Part shown: piece by piece, positions 27,558 to 36,853 of the stretch | Position numbering within the stretch: the first letter of the stretch is position 1 | How the letters are laid out: every line of letters starts with the position of its first letter | Made by a program: the position numbers and the translations under genes | Notes under the pieces: model-generated | Database searches by the model: none | Seen by the model: only the letters and a program-made list of their open reading frames with translations | Told to the model about the DNA's origin: nothing | NCBI RefSeq assembly: GCF_000143085.1 | Contig: NC_014315.1 | Location: 3,254,001-3,318,000, forward strand | Source: Nitrosococcus watsonii C-113 | GTDB taxonomy: Bacteria > Pseudomonadota > Gammaproteobacteria > Nitrosococcales > Nitrosococcaceae | DNA length: 64,000 bases | Direction: 5' to 3'

Positions 27558-28457
27558 TTATAAAAATTTGGGTAAATAATGGTCTACTAATAAAAATGCA
27601 AATAATGCTGCTAGATAAACTATAGAGTAGCCAAAAGTTTTCATCGCCAGCTCATTGCTAGTATTACGATAAAGAGCAAGAGTAAGGTATACAAAGCGTC
27701 CCCCTAACCCCACCGCACCCACCAAATACAGCAATCCGCTCATATGGCTAACAAAAGGCAACAAACTGACCGCAAACAATAAAAGAGTATAGAGTACGAT
27801 CTGCTGTTTAGTAAAATCAACACCATGGGTTACCGGCAACATGGGATATTTTGTCCGACTATACTCTTCTCTTCGCGCTAAAGCCAAAGCCCAAAAATGG
27901 GGAGGTGTCCACACGAAAATAATCAAGAAGAGAAGAAAGGCGTGGACATGCAGCTCTCCCGTAACAGCCGCCCAACCTAGCACCGGTGGCATAGCCCCAG
28001 AAGCTCCTCCCAGCACGATATTTTGCGGTGTGGCTGGTTTGAGGAAGGCCGTGTAAATAATGCCGTAACCAATCATAGACGCCAAAGTGAGCCAGGCCGT
28101 CAAGGGGTTAACCAGGAAATACAGGATTATCATTGACGATAAGCCCAACGTAATCGCAAATGCAAGGGCCTGCTCCCGGCTAAGTTTGCCAGTTGGCAAA
28201 GGGCGCCCCTGAGTCCGATTCATGACGGCATCAGCTTTTTCATCAATTAAATGGTTAATCGCTGCTGCAGAAGCAGCGCCCAGTCCAATGCCAAGGGTGC
28301 CAAATAAAAATACTCGCCATGGCGCCAGATCTGGGACGGACAAGAACATACCGACAATCGCGGTAAACACAATGAGAGAGACAATACGGGGCTTGCAAAG
28401 CACGAGATATTCCCGCCAATTTGTTAAGGCCCCGCGAATTAAGGTAATCGTTGTCAT
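27558..28457 (-). CDS. ctaB: heme O synthase (protoheme IX farnesyltransferase)
   Basis: 299-aa UbiA-family membrane prenyltransferase that farnesylates heme b. The allylic diphosphate site is INHLIDEKADAVMNRTQGRP, with the family aspartates and arginine. A second conserved loop contains YSRTKYPMLPV. About nine membrane segments. The start overlaps the ctaA stop by 4 bases; its product heme O is the substrate of CtaA. The same enzyme is called cyoE in other clusters. Confidence 0.97.
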   Translation of the reverse strand: MTTITLIRGALTNWREYLVLCKPRIVSLIVFTAIVGMFLSVPDLAPWRVFLFGTLGIGLGAASAAAINHLIDEKADAVMNRTQGRPLPTGKLSREQALAFAITLGLSSMIILYFLVNPLTAWLTLASMIGYGIIYTAFLKPATPQNIVLGGASGAMPPVLGWAAVTGELHVHAFLLFLIIFVWTPPHFWALALARREEYSRTKYPMLPVTHGVDFTKQQIVLYTLLLFAVSLLPFVSHMSGLLYLVGAVGLGGRFVYLTLALYRNTSNELAMKTFGYSIVYLAALFAFLLVDHYLPKFL

Positions 28458-29482
28458 AGTCTTGTAGCTCCTTGTAATGGATACCCTGTAGGATGGAGCA
28501 AATGATTCAGTGTAACGACGGCAAGCAACAATAATGCAGCCACAGCGTTATGCGCTACCGCCAGCGCTAATGGAATCCCGTCCATGGCGGTGGCAATGCC
28601 CAACGCCACCTGAAGAAGGACCAACATAACAACTATCCACCCAGCGCTGCGTAACGCGGGGGTGCCCCGGCTTAATCCTGCCCGTATACCGAGAGCACTT
28701 AGCACTATCAAAACCACTACGGCACCAATCCGATGAATAACATGAACAGCCACGGCTGCCTCCGGCGCTAACCGCCCGCCTTCATAATTTTCCCCTAACG
28801 GTTGCCAAAATGTGAAAGCCTCGCGAAAATCCATGGTTGGCCACCACTGTCCTTGGCAAGTAGGAAAATCCGAACAATAGAAGCCCGCATAGTTGGTACT
28901 TGTCCAACCTCCTAGGATGATTTGTAGCACTAGTAGACATAACCCTATTAATGCCCAAAGTTTAAAAGCCGGCGAATACCAGATTTTTTCCGTGGGTCGT
29001 CGCGCCTGTCGCTGCCGCAATGCTAGCCACCAAACCAAGGCCAAAACCGCCATTCCCCCAAGAAGGTGCAAAGTCACAATAGCCGGCTGCACCAAAAGAG
29101 TAACGGTCCACATCCCCAACGCAGCCTGAAACCCCACTAAACCAAGCAAAAATAGAGGCAAAGCTACTCTCTGAGTAGGATCAAAACGGTTGCGCCAAGC
29201 AGCAATAGCAAGCCCTAAAATCAATAACCCCAAGGTACCCGCAAGATAGCGATGAATCATTTCCTTCCAAGCTTTATGCGTCTCCACCGGGCGATCTGGA
29301 TAAAGGCGATTAGCATGATCAACCTGCTGCTCAGTGGTGGGTGCTAATAGCTTCTGGTAACAACCTGGCCAATCCGGACAGCTTAATCCAGCATCAGAAA
29401 GGCGTACATAAGCGCCTACCACCACAACGACCAAGGCTAAGAAGCTAGCTACTAAAGCAAAAATATAAAACCGGCGACTCAT
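28454..29482 (-). CDS. ctaA: heme A synthase (COX15/CtaA)
   Basis: 342-aa membrane protein that oxidises the heme O methyl group to make heme A. Eight predicted segments in two halves. The first half has YVRLSDAGLSCPDWPGC and conserved His residues (EMIHRYLAG, TLHLLGG). The second repeats the pattern (HVIHRIGAVVVLIV, AVAHNAVAALLL). A cysteine pair in the loop (CSDFPTCQGQW) is present. It shares an operon with SURF1, the SCO-like gene and ctaB. Confidence 0.97.
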   Translation of the reverse strand: MSRRFYIFALVASFLALVVVVVGAYVRLSDAGLSCPDWPGCYQKLLAPTTEQQVDHANRLYPDRPVETHKAWKEMIHRYLAGTLGLLILGLAIAAWRNRFDPTQRVALPLFLLGLVGFQAALGMWTVTLLVQPAIVTLHLLGGMAVLALVWWLALRQRQARRPTEKIWYSPAFKLWALIGLCLLVLQIILGGWTSTNYAGFYCSDFPTCQGQWWPTMDFREAFTFWQPLGENYEGGRLAPEAAVAVHVIHRIGAVVVLIVLSALGIRAGLSRGTPALRSAGWIVVMLVLLQVALGIATAMDGIPLALAVAHNAVAALLLLAVVTLNHLLHPTGYPLQGATRL

Positions 29483-29491
29483 TTTTATTTA

Positions 29492-30106
29492 TCACCCTAT
29501 TTGAGAAACAAACAATAGCCGTTTAAGATCCTTAAGCATATGCTCAGGAGTTTCTTCAGGTGGATAGCTAATCACTAAATTACCGATAGGATCGATGATG
29601 TATACCCGCTGCGCCATTAAGGGATCGGGAACTTCCGGCAATGCAAACTGATTCACAAATCCTTCCTTACCTTTTTCTTCAGAAGCCACGATGAGATCAG
29701 GGTGTTGCTCCTGGAGCCAGTCTGACTCATTAAGAGAATCCAGATCATTAGTAACCCATAGACGTTGAATCCGGTGCATCTCCTTGCCCGTAGCTAAACG
29801 GATTTGACGCGTTTCATAAAGATTCTGACGGCAAATTTCATCACACTTTGCCGGCCCAAGAACCACTAGCGTCCATTTTTCTCTAAGTTTTTCAATAGTA
29901 AGCTTTTTGCCTTCTAAGGTCTTAAGAGTTGCCTCACCAAGGGGCCTTGCAGGGGTAATAAGCTCGCCGTAATTGCGAGTCGCAAACCTCTCCCCTCTCT
30001 CCGAGCCTTGCAGTAGCCACCAGGCTCCTATTATGGGGAGTGCGCATATAACAAAAATAGCCAGGATAATCCCTTTATTAGCCGATTCTAAATTTTTATT
30101 ACCCAC
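29492..30106 (-). CDS. SCO-like thioredoxin-fold protein, oxidase assembly
   Basis: 204 aa from a GTG start. One N-terminal membrane anchor (GIILAIFVICALPIIGAWWL) precedes a thioredoxin-like periplasmic domain. The motif CDEIC (about residue 90-95) has the CxxxC spacing of SCO1/SenC copper chaperones, but overall similarity to classical SCO looks weak. I cannot place the usual distal copper-binding histidine with confidence. It sits between SURF1 and ctaA, so a role in copper or thiol chemistry of cytochrome oxidase assembly is likely. Confidence 0.8.
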   Translation of the reverse strand: MGNKNLESANKGIILAIFVICALPIIGAWWLLQGSERGERFATRNYGELITPARPLGEATLKTLEGKKLTIEKLREKWTLVVLGPAKCDEICRQNLYETRQIRLATGKEMHRIQRLWVTNDLDSLNESDWLQEQHPDLIVASEEKGKEGFVNQFALPEVPDPLMAQRVYIIDPIGNLVISYPPEETPEHMLKDLKRLLFVSQIG

Positions 30107-30157
30107 CGCTTTATTCTATCCTCTAAACCCCTGTTGTACCGCTCATTATCATCAAAA

Positions 30158-30889
30158 TTAAAAATTACGCCGATATAAAATGATAGCTATAATTAGACCA
30201 ATCAGCGCTAGAGCAAACCACTGAACCGCATAAGCAAGATGTTGCTGCACACTGGTTGGAGGTTCGGGCCATTGACGAACAAACCCATAGGGCTCCTCAG
30301 GAGCAAGTTGGAGAATAAGCGGCTGCAAAAAATAGCCTAACTGGAACTGCAGTTGCTCTATACTCACATATTGAACTACCTTAGGCCAACCGCTCGATTC
30401 TCTACTTTCCTCACCCCCCAGAAAAAAAGGGGCTTGATAGGGTTGCCGTAAAACACCATGCGCGGTAACGCGTAGAGGAGGGGGCTCTATCCGAGGAAGC
30501 TCTTGCCGGTCTAGTTCCATCGGAAGCCAACCAAGGTTAACGAGTATCCCGTTTCCATCTCCATCGTTAAACCGTAGTGGTATCAGCACATGATAACCCA
30601 CCCGACCCTTATGGATTTGATTATCCAAAAATATAACATGCTCATTATCAAACCAGCCTTGCGCAATTCCCTGGCGATATTCACTATCCGGCAATTGTAA
30701 TCTTTCCTCCCCCACCTGAAGAGACTCACCAACACTCCGCTCTTTAAGAACGGTCTCTATAGTGTGTTTTTCCCTCGCTCGCTGCAATTGCCACAGACCC
30801 AATGAGGCCAGGGTAATAATCAAGAGTAGGAAAAATATCGTGAAACGTAGTTTGGGCCAGGAGGCTTTATCATTAAACTGAAATAACAC
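30158..30889 (-). CDS. SURF1 family protein
   Basis: 243-aa protein with two membrane segments at the ends and a periplasmic domain between, the SURF1/Shy1 plan. It begins at a GTG. GLWQLQRAREK near the first segment and the YAVQWFALALIGLIIAIILYRR C-terminus (read in two parts) are typical. SURF1 proteins assist heme a insertion into subunit I. It is first in the series SURF1, SCO-like, ctaA, ctaB. Confidence 0.94.
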   Translation of the reverse strand: MLFQFNDKASWPKLRFTIFFLLLIITLASLGLWQLQRAREKHTIETVLKERSVGESLQVGEERLQLPDSEYRQGIAQGWFDNEHVIFLDNQIHKGRVGYHVLIPLRFNDGDGNGILVNLGWLPMELDRQELPRIEPPPLRVTAHGVLRQPYQAPFFLGGEESRESSGWPKVVQYVSIEQLQFQLGYFLQPLILQLAPEEPYGFVRQWPEPPTSVQQHLAYAVQWFALALIGLIIAIILYRRNF

Positions 30890-31102
30890 GCTTGGGTCGT
30901 TAATTAATGAAGGTTAAACTATGATTCATTATGATGCTGTTTAAAGATTTAGATATAAAGCCAAAATTTCTAACAGCAGATAGGCAAATATCGACTATAC
31001 CGATCTCTTGAAAAAAAGATCCGCCTCTTGGCGCCAGGACAAATCATAATCCCCCGCTGAAAGAGGTCTAATTCCAAGATTTTTAACCTAATGGAGCGCA
31101 TC

Positions 31103-31354
31103 ATGATATTTAAATTAGTTATTATTGTTTTTTTTATTTTTGTCCTCTATACCCTAGGAACCGCGCTCTTTGCTCTAGCGCGAAGCAGCGGTCATTCGGA
31201 TGTGCGAATGGTCAAAGCACTCACCTACCGTGTTGCTCTTTCATTAGGATTATTCATCCTTCTAATGCTTGGCTATGCGACAGGAATTATCACTCCGAAT
31301 ACAGCGGTACCTTCTCCCCCTAAAGCAGAAATACAAGCACCTCCGCAGCAGTGA
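31103..31354 (+). CDS. DUF2909 twin-membrane-segment protein
   Basis: 83-aa protein with two hydrophobic segments (residues about 3-22 and 40-60), typical of the DUF2909 family found beside cytochrome oxidase genes. I use the ATG at 31103 because GGAG lies 6 bases upstream; the ATG at 31091 would place this site inside the gene. It is the only plus-strand gene inside the oxidase region. Function unknown. Confidence 0.85.
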   Translation: MIFKLVIIVFFIFVLYTLGTALFALARSSGHSDVRMVKALTYRVALSLGLFILLMLGYATGIITPNTAVPSPPKAEIQAPPQQ

Positions 31355-31366
31355 AGGTACGACATG

Positions 31367-31405
31367 GTTTATTACCTAGCTAGAAAATCTAGCTAGGTAA
31401 TAAAC
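31367..31405. terminator. perfect 18-bp hairpin between convergent genes
   Basis: Positions 31367-31384 are the exact reverse complement of 31388-31405, with a 3-nt AAA loop. It lies between the DUF2909 gene and the oxidase subunit III gene, which converge. It is probably a bidirectional terminator, though the flanking T tracts are short. Confidence 0.75.
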
Positions 31406-31443
31406 AAATCAGAACAAACTCACATTTACTGAGCAAATAACTC

Positions 31444-32310
31444 TTACAACCAATAAACAAATATGAAAAGGCCAAGCCATACCACATCAACAAAGTGCCA
31501 GTACCAGGCGACGCCTTCAAAAGCAAAATGATGTTTAGGTGTAAAATGACCCGCTAAACTGCGAAGAAGGACAACAAGCAGCATAATAGAGCCAACGGTT
31601 ACATGGAAACCATGAAAACCGGTTAGCATGTAAAATAATGAACCATAAATTCCAGAACTAAACCTCAAATTCAGCTCATCCATGGCATGGCCATATTCAT
31701 AAAGCTGTAGTCCAACGAAGGTGAAGCCCAAAGCAACGGTAAGGAATAATCCAATGATCAGTTGCCGGCGGTTATCCTTCTTAAGCCCCCAATGGGCCCA
31801 GGTAACCGTTACACCGCTGGTAAGCAGAATTAAGGTATTAAGCGCCGGAATGCCCCAAGCCGCCATGGTCTCAAATTCACCGCCAACGCTTTGGGGGCCG
31901 TTGGTCGGCCAGACATCGGTAAACTCCGGCCATAGGAAGGTATGAGCAACACCTTTAGCCCCTTCCCCTAAAAGCCAAGGTAGCGTTAAATCACGGGTGT
32001 AATAAAGCGCGCCAAAGAAAGCCCCGAAGAAAAATATTTCTGAAATAATAAACCAGATCATGCCCCAACGAAAGGAGCGATCAACCTGCTCGTTATAAAG
32101 GCCAGCTTCGCTCTCGCTGATAACTGCCCTGAACCAGCCGAACATCATGAAAAACAAAAGCCCTATAGCAGCGATCAGGAGATATTTGCCTATCTCAACC
32201 CCATTAAGATAAGCAGTAAAACTTGCTGCCATGCTAAAAAGCGCGATAGAACCGATTATCGGCCAGTAACTAGGTTGGGGTTGGTAATATTCCCCATGTG
32301 CATGAGCCAT
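31444..32310 (-). CDS. ctaE: cytochrome c oxidase subunit III
   Basis: About 288-aa subunit III with seven predicted membrane segments. FRWGMIWFIISEIFFFGAFF and GFHGFHVTVGSIML are family signatures. The ATG at 32308-32310 (MAHAHGEYY) is preferred because GGAGG lies about 9 bases upstream; the ATG at 32319 overlaps that site. It is the last gene of the ctaC-ctaD-small protein-ctaG-ctaE series. Confidence 0.97.
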   Translation of the reverse strand: MAHAHGEYYQPQPSYWPIIGSIALFSMAASFTAYLNGVEIGKYLLIAAIGLLFFMMFGWFRAVISESEAGLYNEQVDRSFRWGMIWFIISEIFFFGAFFGALYYTRDLTLPWLLGEGAKGVAHTFLWPEFTDVWPTNGPQSVGGEFETMAAWGIPALNTLILLTSGVTVTWAHWGLKKDNRRQLIIGLFLTVALGFTFVGLQLYEYGHAMDELNLRFSSGIYGSLFYMLTGFHGFHVTVGSIMLLVVLLRSLAGHFTPKHHFAFEGVAWYWHFVDVVWLGLFIFVYWL

Positions 32311-32384
32311 AAGATACATCCTCCCGCATTATTTTAATCGTAGTAATATTAGCTGTGTCGTTGAAACTAATAATATTTAGTTCG

Positions 32385-32954
32385 CTACCCAGAAGGTGTT
32401 GTTATCTGGGCGCTGGCCCTATCGCTCACATCAAAGAACGTGTAGGACAAGGTCATCTCAGAATAGTTTTGTGGTAACTTAGGATCGACAAAAAAGACTA
32501 CCGGCATTTCCCGAGTCTCACCCGCTTGAAGGGTTTGCTCAGTGAAGCAGAAACATTCGGTCTTGCGTAAGTGCTTAGCCGCCAGCCCCGGACTCACGCT
32601 AGGTATCGCCTGACCAATGACGGAATAATCATTCAGGTTACTTGCATAATAGGTAACCTTGGCTACCTCACCAGGATGAACCCGAATTTCCTGCACTTCC
32701 GGTTTAAACTCCCAAGAAAGCTGACTATTCACGCTTGCCAGAAATTGAACAGTGATTGTTCGGCTGGTATCTATAGCACCTGCTTCTGAAACCGACACCG
32801 CTACGTTTTCTGGCTTGCCATTTAGGCCCGCAATCTCGCAAATCACATCGTAGAGAGGCACCATGGCATAACCAAACCCGAACATCGCTACCACCATTAG
32901 GGCCAATTTTGCTACTAACCTGTGATTAGTAGCTTCTCTTTTGCTTGTATTCAT
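32385..32954 (-). CDS. ctaG: cytochrome c oxidase assembly protein CtaG/Cox11
   Basis: 189-aa copper chaperone that delivers Cu to the CuB site of subunit I. One N-terminal membrane segment is followed by a periplasmic beta-domain with the copper-binding CFCF motif in KTECFCFTEQTL and the conserved MPVVFFVDP. I chose the ATG at 32952-32954 (MNTSKREATNHRL); upstream in-frame codons overlap a separate small gene. Its ATGA overlaps the stop of that gene. Confidence 0.96.
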   Translation of the reverse strand: MNTSKREATNHRLVAKLALMVVAMFGFGYAMVPLYDVICEIAGLNGKPENVAVSVSEAGAIDTSRTITVQFLASVNSQLSWEFKPEVQEIRVHPGEVAKVTYYASNLNDYSVIGQAIPSVSPGLAAKHLRKTECFCFTEQTLQAGETREMPVVFFVDPKLPQNYSEMTLSYTFFDVSDRASAQITTPSG

Positions 32955-33085
32955 CTTATCGCATTCAGATATATGAATAATATATAAATAGCCAATGCTA
33001 TACCCGCAACCAACCATGCCATGCGCCGGGCTTTCGCCCGGCGTCGGTCGTTATCAGAGGGGTTAGATCCAAGTCGATCAGTCAT
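32951..33085 (-). CDS. 44-aa cytochrome oxidase small assembly protein
   Basis: A short frame from ATG at 33083-33085 to TGA at 32951-32953. It encodes a basic, arginine-rich N-terminus (NDRRRAKARRMAW) and one membrane segment (LVAGIALAIYILFIYL). The stop overlaps the ctaG start (ATGA), which argues for translational coupling. Short proteins of this form are known between subunit I and Cox11 genes in proteobacteria and are termed cytochrome oxidase small assembly proteins. It is too short for routine ORF calling. Confidence 0.82.
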   Translation of the reverse strand: MTDRLGSNPSDNDRRRAKARRMAWLVAGIALAIYILFIYLNAIR

Positions 33086-33127
33086 AGCTTAAAGAAGTCC
33101 TTGAAGCACCACCGCCTCTTATAATAA

Positions 33128-34726
33128 TTAATGGGGATTATTTTCCGCCGTGACCTGGGGTGGAGTTGTGAAGCTATGGTAAGGGGGCGGAGAGCTAAGT
33201 GTCCACTCTAAACCCTTTGCGCCTTCCCATACCTGGTCGGTAGCTTTTTCCACACCTGCGCCACCACGAATAGCCTTAATAACTACATACACAAAGATCA
33301 GCTGAGAAAAGCCGAAAATAAAAGCACCTATGGTGGAAATCGCATTGAACTCGGCGAACTGAATGGCGTAGTCAGGAATTCGCCGCGGCATACCCGCCAA
33401 GCCAAGGAAATTCTGCGGAAAGAAAACGATATTCATTGAAATCACGGACAGCCAGAAATGCCATTTCCCTAGACGCTCGTCATACATATTACCAGTCCAC
33501 TTGGGTAGCCAGTAGTAAACAGCAGCGAAAGTACCAAACAGCGTCACCGGCAGAAATACATAGTGGAAGTGGGAAACAATGAAATAGGTATCATGGTACT
33601 GAAAATCCACCGCGGCTACGCCCATCATAAGACCAGTCAGGCCACCAATAGTAAATAAGGCGATGAAAGCTAGAGACCATAGCATGGGCAACTCAAAAGT
33701 CATGGAACCCCGCCACATGGTGGTAAGCCAATTAAAAATTTTGATCCCAGTGGGAACGGAAATCAGGACAGTTGCATACATAAAATACAACTCTCCTGAA
33801 AGCGGCATACCGACAGTAAACATGTGATGCGCCCATACAATAAAGGAGAGGAAAGCAATCGAAGCTAAAGCGTAGACCATGGAATGATAACCAAATATTG
33901 GCTTACGGGCAAAAGTCGGAATAATATCCGATATCACCCCAAAAATAGGTAAAACCATAATATAAACTTCGGGATGGCCAAAAAACCAGAAAATATGCTG
34001 GTACATCACCGGGTCGCCGCCACCAGCCGCGTTAAAAAAACTGGTGCCAAAATGACGGTCGGTAAGCTCCATGGTCACGGCGCCAGCAAGCACTGGAGCT
34101 ACCGTAACCAGCAAAAAGGCGGTAATCAGCCATCCCCAGACGAACATAGGCATTTTCATCAGACCCATGCCGGGTGCCCGCATATTTAGGACGGTGACAA
34201 TAATATTGATCGACGCCAATATAGAAGAAAGACCCAGTAAGTGGACAGCAAAGATGGTCATATCAATGCCAATCCCACCCTGGATAAACAAAGGTGGGTA
34301 CATGGTCCATCCGCCAGCGGCTGCTCCACCTGGCACCAGTAGGCTGCCAAGAAGCAAAAGCATGGCAAAGGGCAAGAGCCAGAAGCTCCAGTTATTTAAC
34401 CGTGGCAAAGCCATGTCAGGCGCGCCAATCATAAGCGGTATCTGCCAGTTGGCTAAACCCGCTAAAACGGGCATCATGGCGCCAAAGATCATAACCAATC
34501 CATGCAGGGTCACCAACTCATTAAATCTCTGAGGATCTAGAATTTGTAATCCAGGTGCAAAGAGTTCGGTACGGAATGTTAGCGCCATCGCGCCGCCAAC
34601 AAAAAACATGGTAAGACTAAATACCAGGTATAGAGTACCAATATCCTTATGATTGGTGGTTGTTAACCAGCGCATGATGCCGGTAGGGTGATGCGCGTGA
34701 TCACCGTGTGCTGCTACTGTGCTCAT
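33128..34726 (-). CDS. ctaD: cytochrome c oxidase subunit I
   Basis: 532-aa heme-copper oxidase core with twelve membrane segments. The low-spin heme ligand is in LVTLHGLVMIFG. The CuB histidine with its Tyr partner is in FGHPEVYIMVLP, the CuB pair is in WAHHMFTVGMP, and the heme a3 ligands are in VSHFHYVFLP. The K- and D-channel landmarks place it in the A-type (aa3) family. It follows ctaC on the same strand. Confidence 0.99.
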   Translation of the reverse strand: MSTVAAHGDHAHHPTGIMRWLTTTNHKDIGTLYLVFSLTMFFVGGAMALTFRTELFAPGLQILDPQRFNELVTLHGLVMIFGAMMPVLAGLANWQIPLMIGAPDMALPRLNNWSFWLLPFAMLLLLGSLLVPGGAAAGGWTMYPPLFIQGGIGIDMTIFAVHLLGLSSILASINIIVTVLNMRAPGMGLMKMPMFVWGWLITAFLLVTVAPVLAGAVTMELTDRHFGTSFFNAAGGGDPVMYQHIFWFFGHPEVYIMVLPIFGVISDIIPTFARKPIFGYHSMVYALASIAFLSFIVWAHHMFTVGMPLSGELYFMYATVLISVPTGIKIFNWLTTMWRGSMTFELPMLWSLAFIALFTIGGLTGLMMGVAAVDFQYHDTYFIVSHFHYVFLPVTLFGTFAAVYYWLPKWTGNMYDERLGKWHFWLSVISMNIVFFPQNFLGLAGMPRRIPDYAIQFAEFNAISTIGAFIFGFSQLIFVYVVIKAIRGGAGVEKATDQVWEGAKGLEWTLSSPPPYHSFTTPPQVTAENNPH

Positions 34727-34879
34727 GGATTTCTCCTATGAAATTAACCTATGATTTAAAAACAACGCCCTAACACTTTATCTCTCCTCGCTGGCTTTCT
34801 TTTCTAGATAGACACTTCAATATCAATAGGATGAGAAAACTAGCTTGGAATCTCCCTCTAGCATATAAAAGTGTTTTGG

Positions 34880-35725
34880 CTAGTGTGTCTCTGCTTGAGC
34901 CGATTGAATGACGGCCTTCGCCCCCTCCCCGGACAGTGCGGCTTTGCTCTCAGCCATCCATTTATCAAATTCTTCCGGAGTTTTGGCTTCCACGACGATA
35001 GGCATATAACCATGCCCCCGGCCGCAAAGCTCTGCACATTGTCCCCGATAAATACCGGGTTCTTGTATAACCGCCCAGGCCTCGTTAATAAAGCCAGGAA
35101 TCGCATCTTGCTTGAAACCAAACGCAGGCACCCAAAAAGCATGATTAACATCATCGGCGGTAATAACGAAACGCACTTTTTTATCGGTTGGGAGCACCAA
35201 TGGATTATCCACCTCAAGCAAATAATGCTCACCTTTAGGGGCTTTGTTTACTATTTGATCAAAAGGAGTGGATAGACTGCTCGTGAAACCAAAGTCATGG
35301 TCCACATACTCATAGTGCCACCGCCACTGATAACCCGTTACCTTTATTGTGAGGTCGGAAGCAGAGCTATCATAAATGCGAACCATGGCAGAAGTAGCAG
35401 GTACCGCGACAGCAATTAGGATTAGGAGTGGAATAATCGTCCACGTTACTTCGAGAGTGAGGTTCTCGTGGAACTGACTGGCTACCGCGCCCTTGGATTT
35501 ACGGTGATGGTAAATAGACCACGCCATGACACCGTACACCAAAATACCAACTCCCACGCAAACCCAAAAAATAAGCATGTGAAGATCGTATATCTCCTCC
35601 GAGGTAGGGGTAACTCCCCTCGTCAGATTCAAGTCTAGCTCGGCACACGCATTCCCACTCACCAGGAATAAGCCAGTACCTCCTATAATTGTTGCGAATA
35701 AGCTTTGTCTATTAAATACGCCCAT
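34880..35725 (-). CDS. ctaC: cytochrome c oxidase subunit II
   Basis: 281-aa subunit II. A signal-like start is followed by two membrane segments and a periplasmic cupredoxin domain. The binuclear CuA site is CAELCGRGHGYMP with the upstream histidine in DVNHAFWVPAFG. No heme c motif (CXXCH) is fused at the C-terminus, unlike caa3 enzymes. It is first in the series ctaC, ctaD, small protein, ctaG, ctaE. Confidence 0.98.
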   Translation of the reverse strand: MGVFNRQSLFATIIGGTGLFLVSGNACAELDLNLTRGVTPTSEEIYDLHMLIFWVCVGVGILVYGVMAWSIYHHRKSKGAVASQFHENLTLEVTWTIIPLLILIAVAVPATSAMVRIYDSSASDLTIKVTGYQWRWHYEYVDHDFGFTSSLSTPFDQIVNKAPKGEHYLLEVDNPLVLPTDKKVRFVITADDVNHAFWVPAFGFKQDAIPGFINEAWAVIQEPGIYRGQCAELCGRGHGYMPIVVEAKTPEEFDKWMAESKAALSGEGAKAVIQSAQAETH

Positions 35726-35853
35726 CCATTTCCCCTCCGGCTATCAAATTTAATGTCATTAATATCAAACGACGGCGTAAAAGTATATATAACATACATC
35801 TTTTTTATGCGCCAGTACGGCAATTGGTTTACATTCATCAACTTTAAAAATCA

Positions 35854-36330
35854 CTAGACGCCACAAACCGTCTGCAACTCCTTGGCTAAATGGAGACGCT
35901 CCTCCTCGCTCAGAAAAACGCCAATTTCTACCTCGTGCCCGTGAGAACCTATTATTAGGCGGCTCATATGCCACGCATAGGGTGGAAGCTCAACTCTAAC
36001 CCGAGCCCAATAGCGATGGAACTTCCATGTTTCACCCTTCATTTCGCGGCCACGAAAAACCTCAATATCCTCCTGGCCAATGGTAATAACTTCACAATGT
36101 TGAGCACGACGCGCAGACAGGTAAAACGCACTGCCTAAAATTAGCAGTTCTAGTCCAGCAAACGGAAAAATCAACCATAAACCTAAAAGACTAAACCCCC
36201 CGGCTATTATGACAAGCACTAGTGTCATAGCAAAAAAAACTGCCTTCATTCCCCTCCAGCTCAAAGAACTATTGGGTCGAAGGATAAACCGAAAGGTATT
36301 CCCAGAAGGCCCAAACCGCTTGCAAACCAT
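35854..36330 (-). CDS. DUF2244 membrane protein
   Basis: 158-aa protein with two membrane segments (about 30-75, then IFPFAGLELLILGSAFYL) and a C-terminal soluble part. It matches the DUF2244 family, which is repeatedly found next to cytochrome oxidase genes. Function unknown; a link to oxidase assembly is a positional guess. It lies 128 bp upstream of ctaC on the same strand. Confidence 0.88.
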   Translation of the reverse strand: MVCKRFGPSGNTFRFILRPNSSLSWRGMKAVFFAMTLVLVIIAGGFSLLGLWLIFPFAGLELLILGSAFYLSARRAQHCEVITIGQEDIEVFRGREMKGETWKFHRYWARVRVELPPYAWHMSRLIIGSHGHEVEIGVFLSEEERLHLAKELQTVCGV

Positions 36331-36464
36331 GCTGCACCTTTATAAACCCTAAAAAATTTTTAACGGTATTTAAAAATATAGGTAAAGCAGCCACTTTGTG
36401 GAAAGACCAACCTCCCGTTCCTCTCTAACTTAAATATCTCAAGAGCATGATTGCTCTCCAGATT

Positions 36465-36806
36465 CTATCTTCCTATCTTCCAAGGCAAGGTAAGACCTTT
36501 TTGGCTAGCATAATAGGCCGCCAAATCCTCTTTATCTTGCTCGGAAAGCGGGGCGGCCATCGGCTGCATAACTGGATCTGTTCTATCGCCAACTTGATAA
36601 GCAGTCAAGGCATGAACTAGATATTCAGCATACTGCCCCGCCAACTTAGGAAATTGTGGCGCAGGACTATTGCCGTCTGGTCCATGGCAAGCAGCACAGG
36701 CTTGAGATTTTTGTTTCCCTGCCGCTGGATCACCTGCTGCTAGAACGGAACCAGAGATAAGAACCACAAATACCGGAGCCAGTAAAAATAACCATCTTCT
36801 CAGCAT
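36465..36806 (-). CDS. monoheme cytochrome c
   Basis: 113-aa class I cytochrome c. A cleavable signal peptide ends near VLAAGD. The heme site is CAACHGPDGNSPAPQFPKL, and the distal Met is probably in DPVMQPMAAPLSEQD. Size and sequence resemble one half of cytochrome c4 (c553-like). It is the second of two tandem monoheme cytochromes and could be an electron donor to the adjacent aa3 oxidase. Confidence 0.94.
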   Translation of the reverse strand: MLRRWLFLLAPVFVVLISGSVLAAGDPAAGKQKSQACAACHGPDGNSPAPQFPKLAGQYAEYLVHALTAYQVGDRTDPVMQPMAAPLSEQDKEDLAAYYASQKGLTLPWKIGR

Positions 36807-36853
36807 GAAAAATCCTCCTCAATCATGTTTTATGGTTTAATTCACTATTTTTG

